Shown here piece by piece: positions 57,715 to 64,000 of a stretch of DNA of 64,000 bases. Each line of letters opens with the position of its first letter. Positions within the stretch are counted from its first letter, which is position 1. The stretch spans positions 6,779,490 through 6,843,489 of the forward strand of contig NW_020954687.1 in assembly GCF_900497805.2 (NCBI RefSeq), read 5' to 3'. Source of the stretch: Vombatus ursinus (taxonomy: Eukaryota > Chordata > Mammalia > Diprotodontia > Vombatidae). The notes under the pieces were generated by a model. The model did not search any database and was not told the origin of the DNA. It was given only the letters and a program-made list of their open reading frames with translations. The position numbers and the translations under genes are program-made.

Positions 57715-57905
57715 GTAATAGTTGACTTTGTAGTCAGGAAGACCTGGGTTCAAGTCCTACCTCTGATACTTACAAGGTTGTGAACACAGGAAAGTCATTT
57801 AACTCCCTAACACTACAAGTTACACATGAGTTATTGAACTGCATCATTGGAAGGAGTTTCCATTCTGGGAATTCCCCACACCACTGAAATCACAGGTTTG
57901 ATTTC
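57715..57905 (+). repeat. MIR-like SINE, 'GGGAATTCCC' subfamily, sense
   Basis: 'gtagtcaggaagacctgggt', 'gaaagtcatttaactcccta' and 'ggaaggagtttccattctgg' with 'gaattccccacaccac' give the sense-strand version of the family seen antisense at 7660 and 39355. Confidence 0.6.
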
Positions 57906-58950
57906 CTCCTATCTAAACACGCTCCTCCCCCCACACACAAATAAACTGCCTTCCAAATTCACTAAGTGACTCTTGCATTTTTAAAATTACCTATGTTAGC
58001 TTGGGATTTCAGTGCATTTTCTCCAGTAGCTATAACTGAACAATGGGCAAATTTGTTCATCTCAATTTGAAAATAGAGAGATGAAGACAGCCCTTAGAAT
58101 GATGCTCTGTCCTGGTAACCTCTCTTACCTCATCATGTCTACTCCAAGCATTTTCACAAACAGAAAGGATTTCAATTCTCAAAGCAACACTGCCTGGAAG
58201 CTATGTGCCAAGTTTCATCATCTTTATTTTATAGAATGAGAAGCTTGGGCCTAGGGAGATTTCCTTAGAAATCAATGGTGAAACAGTGAGTCAGACTGAG
58301 AGTTGCTGACTTTCTGTCCCCCTCCTCCATCTCCTGGATCTGTAGAAATTGGTTTTGTGCACATAGAGCAGCAAGATTTGGTGAAATCATTAGGGACGAG
58401 TTCTGGGTCTCATTTGAATATTTTTTTCACCTGTGAGAAAACAAGAACAACAACAATGCCTGCTCTTCAGAATAACCTGCTTTGGATTAGGTAAAAGAAA
58501 AATGGAAACTGTTCCCACTCTATAGCGAAGGGACCAACAGGCAACCTTAGCAAAATGTAGGTTGCTGATGATGACTGATGAGATAATTATTTTATTTATA
58601 AAGAAGCAAAGGATTTTTTCTTTTTCTCCCTCACAGCAATAATTGTGTAGGCGCTGCACAACATATTGAAGAAGGAACACTTCTTCTACAGAGGAAATAC
58701 TAAAGATTTACATGTTTTTATGTGTGTAGAATTTAAATAAGCAGAGGGATGATTGCTCCTTAATGATGGTCACCAACCTTTTCTGATGCAAGCTCATGCA
58801 TTTTATGAGCATTGACAATTAAACTATAATAATTCCAAAGTTACCTTGCATTCTTAGATTCTGTTTACATATCAGACTGACTGAACAAGCAGGTCCCCTT
58901 TCAAAGAACTGTTTAGACTGTTCCATTACTGCAAACAGAAGAGGAAGTCT
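57905..58950. other. Mostly unassigned sequence
   Basis: A poor reverse-complement MIR-like stretch may lie at 58190-58310 ('agaagcttgggcctagggag'). I recognise nothing else. A 96-codon minus-strand frame (58390-58680) has no known domain. Confidence 0.4.
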
Positions 58951-58951
58951 T

Positions 58952-59055
58952 GTCTGTTGGTCACTTCATCTCATCTGATCTCAGAAGCTAAGAAGGAACA
59001 AACTTGGTCAGTATTTGGAAGAGACACCACCAGGGAATAGCATGTGCTATACGTT
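58952..59055 (+). pseudogene. 5S ribosomal RNA pseudogene (or 5S-derived SINE head)
   Basis: From 'gtctgttggtcac' there is a gap of about 10 bases relative to 5S rRNA. Then come 'atctcatctgatctcagaag', 'ctaagaaggaac', 'ggtcagtatttgga', 'agagacaccaccagggaata' and 'gtgctatacgtt', which follow vertebrate 5S rRNA to its 3' end with roughly 75-80 percent identity by eye. The internal promoter is altered: box A is GAAGCTAAGAAGG where GAAGCTAAGCAGG is expected, and box C has lost bases. It is therefore unlikely to be transcribed. 5S-headed SINEs also exist, but I see no SINE body after it. Confidence 0.75.
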
Positions 59056-59445
59056 ATGACTATCACTAACTTTTAAAGCAGAGGATTCTAAAGATTCTAT
59101 GGGAATCTTTGGGTTGATAGTTTGATTTCATCTTAGACAAGATAGTAGTATTTTATCATGACAGACAAGAATGTCAAACTGAATCTCATAAAATGAAATT
59201 TAATAGGCTCTAGACATCAATTTTGCAAGTAAAAGATGTAAAAGGCATATCCCAACAGCAGACCATCTGAATGTTTTCTGGGGGTTTTAGTGGAATTAAT
59301 ATTTAATATGAGTCAGTAGTCTGATATTGCACCCAATAAAGGCAATTTGATTTTAGGCTACATCATGAGATGCCTTTCCTAGAATTCTTAGCTTGAGGAG
59401 TTTTGATATTTAGGATTTGAAAAACTGTCTAGTCCTCCACTTTCT
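59055..59445. other. Unassigned sequence
   Basis: No gene or repeat is recognised. Confidence 0.4.
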
Positions 59446-60692
59446 CGATCATATCCCTAAGGAGATGCTAGCCTTGCTGAACTCTACCCTCATCAGATTC
59501 TAGCTGGACTCATGTTCAGTTCTAGACATACTACAAAAGACATTACTAAACTGAAGAGTGTCTAGGAGAGAACAAAGATGTTGAAAGACCTTGAAATCAG
59601 TCCAAATGATGACTTACTGAAGTAACTAGATATGTTTGAAAGCCTAGAGGAGATACTTCTGGGTCATGTGACCAAGATGGAGGAGTAGAGATTCTGGCAA
59701 ACTCTCAAAACTCCCAAACACAATAGTTATGCACAAAATAGTTATGCTGTCTTTGCAGGACCAGACACCAAAATCCAATGAGGTAACAACCTGATGAATT
59801 AGCCAGAAGAGAAGGCTAATCTTTAATCCCTAAAGCATTCAGTCAGCACCCTCTCCCATGCCAGCTTGTGTGCTGACATCCACTCATCCATTTCCTTGCT
59901 GCTATTTAGTTCTCTGTTGGCTGCTCCTGCTATTACCACCTGTTTTTATTGCTACCATTCTGTGGCAATAAACAGAAGACCTCTCCTGCCCCCTCCTTGT
60001 GGTCAGGAGGTGGAGGTACCAGAAAGAGGAAGCATGCTTTATGCTCTGACTATGGTGGCAGTGTGCTGCAGCAGAACTAAGTCAGAGAGTTAAAGAACCA
60101 AGGTAAATGAGGGAGAGCACCAGAATATATGCAAGGCTACATAAGGCCTGAAGGGAAAGGGACTGTCATCCAGCTGTGGTCAGTTTTGTCCTCCCAGAAA
60201 TCACTTGGCAGGGACTAAGACTGGTAAATAATAAAGTGCCAACATGAGAGAAGTTTGAGACAATTTTGAGATTGCTTGGGGGGGGTCATTAAAAAGGGAG
60301 TCAGAAAGTGGAGGATAAGAGAGAAAAATGTATATTATCAAATATCTTAGCTGGAAGAAATGCCTAGAGATTTGGGGATGATATGATGGCTGCCTTAAAT
60401 TATTTGAAGGCTATCATGTGAAACACCAACCAATGCGTAGTGATAGAACTGAAGGAAAAACTTGGAGCAACTTGCAAAAATTGTGAGGAGGCAGATTTAA
60501 ACTTGATGTGAGAAAACTTCCTAGTAATCAAGCTCTACGAAAGTGAAATGGACTACCTTGGAAGGCAGTTGGTTCCCCTTCAGGAGAGATATTTAAGCAA
60601 AATTTGTTGACCACATGTTGTGTTATTGTTCAGAAATGGATTGTACAGGTAGCCATTGAGGTCCCTTCCAACCTTGAGATTTCTCAATGTCA
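59445..60692 (+). repeat. CR1/L3 LINE 3' part, split by a 0.7-kb insert
   Basis: Left part to about 59655: 'ctcatgttcagttctagaca', 'aaactgaagagtgtctagga', 'gttgaaagaccttgaaatca'. Right part from about 60358: 'gatgatatgatggctgcctt', 'gaggaggcagatttaaactt', 'gtgaaatggactaccttgga', 'attgaggtcccttccaacct' and the 'gagatttct' end. In CR1/L3 these two parts are adjacent, so the sequence between them is an insertion. Confidence 0.78.
59656..60357. mobile_element. Unassigned element inserted into the CR1/L3
   Basis: About 700 bp bounded by CR1 on both sides. It begins near 'gtgaccaagatggaggagta', a phrase like the start of an L1 5' UTR ('AAGATGG'), and the left 400 bp are more GC-rich than the neighbourhood. 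An AATAAA lies at about 60230. The short sequence 'gcctagag' occurs at both junctions and may be the target duplication. No coding capacity was found. It may be a rearranged L1 5' end or an LTR; I cannot decide. Confidence 0.4.
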
Positions 60693-62160
60693 ATAGGTTT
60701 TAGATCACTGGTTGTTTATCCATAGCAACATGAAATTTTAAAAATTATTCCAAAAACTTTTTTTGTGATTCAAAGGCTAAATTACAATAAAAACTGGTAA
60801 TATTTTCAGGGAACATTATGTAAATGTATTATCAACTAATGGATGTTGTCCACCTATATACTCTTTCAAAGCCGCAACTGGTCTATTTATTTATAGCTTC
60901 TGTGTGGGCATCAACACCTCCTTTCTCTCTGGGCTGGTCTGCCCAACCCAACATGCTTTCATGATGGTGGATCTGGATTCTCTGGGAAGGGTTACTCCTA
61001 GGCAGCAACTATTCAGACTCTTTTTGGACCCTAAGTGCAACTCAATCCACTGGTTATGCCCATGGCTAATGAGCCCCACTCCCAGTACACAAAATAAGTC
61101 ATCATGACACACTTGACTATTGAATAGAAAACACTAAACAGTAAAGCAAATGCAAGAATAATTGTAGCAACACCATTTCTCAAGATAAAGCAAAAGCAGT
61201 AACATTTTTTTTTAAAAAATCACAGTCCATACAATAAACCTGGATCACAGTTTCTTATCCATATAGGGTCTAGGTTGGAAAGCAGATATACAATTACAGA
61301 AACCTAACAGGAAGGCACACAAGTAAGGAAAACCTATATGTCCAGGGCATTTTACAACTCTATCCTTCAAGCCTTGATGTCAGGTGAAATCTGCACAACA
61401 TGCAACCTCTTCTCTGCTAAATGTTTCCATTCTGGTCCTCACTACTCTCTCGCTAGGCAAAACCAGTCTGCTTCTACTCTCAAAGAAATTACATAGTGAC
61501 AAACTCTTTTAACTTCCAATCACCCCTAAGAGGTGACAAGCAGTTCTATTAAGTCAGTTCTATTAAGTCCTCAGATTGGCTGTCTGGGAAATGCAGACAA
61601 GCCTAGTAAATTCTTGATTCAACAGGATATTGAATTACTTAATCACTTTCATGTCTATAGTTAAATCAAAACAACTTAAAGTCTCTCTTTCCTCATCTTC
61701 TTTCGCTTCTGAAACCATGGGGCAACAAAGAGCAACCAGGTAGCTTTGAGAGTTTTCACCTCATTCAGACTTTAAACGGTACTAAAGAGCAATAACTCAA
61801 CTGCAGTAAAGTTCAACTCTCTTCCAAACAGCAAGCTCCCAGGTAGGGGTGTGTTGGAGCCAGCTCTAACTGGCTTGTGAAAACAAATTCTTAAATTTTT
61901 AGTATAAACATTTACGTGTCAGAAATCAGCAATGCTACAAATCAGGGCTTGATTTATTGTTTTATTGATTGTTTAGACTTAAGTGTTAATAATGCAGATG
62001 AAATTTAAATGTGGATGCATATTTTTCCCCAGAAAGCCCAGTTGTTAAACATTTACCAACATATCTCTGTATTGCTCAATAAACATTGCTTGAGGTCAAT
62101 AAGAATGCAGTAGAAGGCTTGGAGAATGATATAATTACCAGATTGGAGACCTACTGACTG
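60692..62160. other. Unassigned sequence, possibly including old repeats
   Basis: About 1.5 kb. The stretches 60850-61110 and 61690-62110 read like dispersed repeats (a TATAAATA-like box on the minus strand near 60893; an AATAAA near 62080), but I cannot name a family or find ends. Confidence 0.35.
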
Positions 62161-62164
62161 TAAG

Positions 62165-62245
62165 CTGATAACAAAAATAACCAGCATTTATATAATGCTT
62201 TAATATTTGCCAAATACTTTATAGCCATCATTTCATTTGAGCCTC
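62165..62245 (-). repeat. MIR-type SINE fragment
   Basis: 'aataaccagcatttatataa' and 'cagccatcatttcatttgag'-like sequence are the reverse-complement 3' end of MIR. It stops after 'gcctcacacaactcctg'. Confidence 0.65.
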
Positions 62246-62249
62246 ACAC

Positions 62250-62560
62250 AACTCCTGCTCTCAACCTTTTCTTCACTCAATCCATAAAGCAGGGCTTCTC
62301 TTCCAAACAGCAGACTCCAAGTGAATCCCTGCTGTCTTCCTGTCAGCTGACTGCTCCTGCTAGCTTCTTAAAACCTCTCCTGCTGCCTTATCTGTTTTTC
62401 CCCTGCTGGGTTCTTCACTGCCTTTGATAACACAAATCAGAGTCTCCTTATGGTCAGTGACTCATCTTTCCCTTATGAGCTCATGAAATCCAACTTTCTG
62501 GAAGTAATGAAGCCAAAAATCCTTATTTAATCCTCCCATTGTTTCCAAACAGTTATTCTG
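62250..62560. other. Unassigned sequence
   Basis: No gene or repeat is recognised. Confidence 0.4.
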
Positions 62561-62561
62561 A

Positions 62562-62818
62562 GAGGTAACTAGGTGGGACAGCGGACATAACAACGGACTT
62601 GCAATTAGGAAAACTGAGTTCAAATCCTACCTTAGTCATTTACTAGCTGCATGACCATAGGCAAATCACCACCTCTCTCAGCATCAGTTTCTCTTCTATA
62701 AAATGGGGATAACAGTAGCACCTCCCTCACAATGGTCTTGTAAGGATCAACTGAGATAATATATGTAAAGTGCTTCGCAAATCTTGAAGGGCTATATAAA
62801 TGCTAACTATTATCATGT
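62562..62818 (+). repeat. MIR-type SINE, full length
   Basis: 'gaggtaactaggtgggacag', 'gagttcaaatcctaccttag', 'cagcatcagtttctcttcta', 'gtaaagtgcttcgcaaatct' and 'ataaatgctaactattatca' give one of the best-preserved MIR copies here. Confidence 0.88.
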
Positions 62819-62819
62819 A

Positions 62820-63300
62820 CCACTCTGTAAGTTTTAACAACTCAAAACCTGAAAACAGTTATATGCAAATGAGCTAAGGTACCACAATGCCCTCTAGCCT
62901 CATTTGTCTTCCCTCACACAGGTCGTCTCCAATCCATTCACCTTAGAGTATTTCTCTATCTGGTCGTAATAATCTGACCTCGCATTTTATCAGAAAAACT
63001 GTTTCTGTACATGTAGATTTTTATCAGTTTTTCAGGGAAAAAAAAATATTTTCTGTCCCTTTAAGTAATCAAACTGTTCATAATTTAAAGGGACAGTACT
63101 TTATGTCCTTCCAACGTTGATTTCATTGTTTTTCTTTACACATAAATTCATTTTCTGCTCCCAAACTTTGTTTTCCGACCCTTTCATCAACCTAACTCCT
63201 TATATAATGAGAACTACAGCAGGATTTTTCTAGAATACTATTTGCTATGGAGACAAATTTAGAATAGGAAAGATCCTTTTAGAACCTACTGGAGGGAATT
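62820..63300. other. Unassigned sequence with a 12-bp inverted repeat
   Basis: CTGTCCCTTTAA at 63053-63064 and TTAAAGGGACAG at 63085-63096 are perfect inverted repeats 20 bp apart. No gene is evident. An octamer ATGCAAAT at 62864-62871 has no companion promoter element that I can see. Confidence 0.55.
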
Positions 63301-63309
63301 TAGATGCCA

Positions 63310-63560
63310 ACGTACCAAAAGGAGCTCGTGATTTCCTTTAAAACTCAATTAAAGTGCCAAGCCTTTCTTAATCCTTCCAAACTGCTAGTCCTTTCCTCTC
63401 TCAAAAACTACTCTGTATTTATTTTGTATATAATTATATCTTGTCTCCCCCAAATTCATCAAGCTGCTGGAGGGCAGTAAGTGTTTCACCTTTGTCTCTC
63501 TAACCCAGTGCCTACCATAATGTCTGGCACATAGTTGATGGTATTGATTGATAAAGTAAT
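63310..63560 (+). repeat. L2 LINE 3' end
   Basis: 'aattaaagtgccaagccttt', 'caagctgctggagggcagta' and 'gtctggcacatagttgatgg' follow the L2 ORF2 end and 3' UTR. Confidence 0.78.
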
Positions 63561-63729
63561 GTCATCTATAAATCAAAACAACAGCAAGGACTTCAAAGAT
63601 ACCCTGATATTAAAAATCTAGTGTAACTTTCTCTTCTCAATCTCACTGTACTAAAGATTTTTCTATCTTTAATTACGAAAAATAACTTATTTTTGAGAAT
63701 TTTCTAGTTGGATAAAATTTTGGGAAGAT

Positions 63730-64000
63730 AATATAGGATCACAGGATTTATAGCTGAAAAGGACTTTGAAGATCACATAGTCCAGAGGTCCCTAAACTTT
63801 TTGCGTCATGAATCCTTTCTTAGAATGTTTTTAAATGCATAAAATGAAATGTGTATGATTACAAAGGAAACCGATTATATTGAAATACAGTTATCAAAAT
63901 AGAAATTGTTTTTCAAAAACAAGCTTATGGTCTCCAAATTAAGAACTTCTAGATTTAAGGTCCAACACCTCATAATATAAATGATAAAAATGAAGCTCAG
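63730..64000 (-). repeat. MIR/Ther-type SINE split by a hAT-type element
   Basis: 'gatcacaggatttatagctg', 'gactttgaagatcacatagt' on the left and 'ggtccaacacctcataatat', 'atgaagctcag' on the right join into one reverse-complement MIR/Ther-1 once the insert is removed. It runs off the window end. Confidence 0.7.
63783..63952 (+). mobile_element. hAT-type non-autonomous DNA transposon (MITE), complete
   Basis: It starts CAGAGGTCCCTAAAC and ends AATTAAGAACTTCTAG, imperfect inverted repeats of the CAGGGGTTCTTAAC type. The interior 'agaatgtttttaaatgcata', 'gattacaaaggaaaccgatt' and 'atattgaaatacagttatca' matches the copy at 26593. At 170 bp it has no coding capacity and would have depended on a hAT transposase elsewhere. 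The 8-bp flanks are no longer alike, so the insertion is old. Confidence 0.72.

Noticed and set aside
62864-62871. Octamer ATGCAAAT as an snRNA or immunoglobulin-type promoter
   Set aside because: A single 8-mer is expected by chance, and no proximal element, TATA box or RNA gene follows at the right distance.
1-64000. CRISPR array or bacterial operon
   Set aside because: No regularly spaced unique spacers between identical repeats. All repeats are eukaryotic interspersed or simple repeats, and coding density is near zero.

Overview
This window is a mammalian, almost certainly marsupial, non-coding stretch. It is AT-rich, and no open reading frame in it resembles a host protein with intact exon structure. 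The diagnosis rests on the repeats: tRNA-headed SINEs opening GGGGCAGCTAGGTGG, a second SINE type with an RTE/BovB-like tail, marsupial-type LINE-1 3' ends, many old L2 and CR1/L3 copies, and MIR-type CORE-SINEs. I cannot settle the species, nor whether the locus is intergenic or intronic.

Layout. 1-13 kb: MIR, L2 and CR1 fossils, short SINEs, antisense L1 tails and one possible solo LTR (about 6.7-7.2 kb). 13.6-18.5 kb: several L1 3' ends, including an ORF1-plus-tail element with no ORF2, and two SINEs carrying microsatellites inside them. 19-22 kb: MIR, L2 and an antisense CR1/L3 split by a SINE. 22.1-26.5 kb: an old L1 tail split by an almost complete 2,978-bp antisense LINE that has an L1-type 5' UTR, an ORF1 and no ORF2 (a half-LINE, HAL1), bounded by a 16-bp target-site duplication. 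26.6-31.4 kb: mostly unassigned, with MIR, a hAT-type fragment and a long TA/TG/TA tract. 31.9-39.0 kb: a near-complete but decayed L1 (5' UTR, ORF1, ORF2, 3' UTR) holding a SINE, an antisense L1 tail and a 0.2-kb polypurine tract. 39-46 kb: MIR copies and two long L2 copies. 46.3-50 kb: L1 tails and antisense L2. 51.6-52.8 kb: three elements nested in one another (L2, L1, SINE). 53-58 kb: L2, MIR and SINE copies and an antisense L1 tail. 58.9-59.1 kb: a 5S rRNA-like pseudogene. 59.4-60.7 kb: a CR1/L3 copy split by an unassigned insert. 60.7-64 kb: unassigned sequence, MIR, L2 and a hAT-type element inserted in a MIR.

No gene set works together here. What can be read is insertion history: L2, CR1 and MIR are oldest, hAT-type elements and old L1s come next, and the SINEs, the HAL1 and the antisense L1 tail with clean target-site duplications are youngest. 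All family calls come from recalled repeat consensus patterns without a database search, and element ends are approximate unless a target-site duplication is given.
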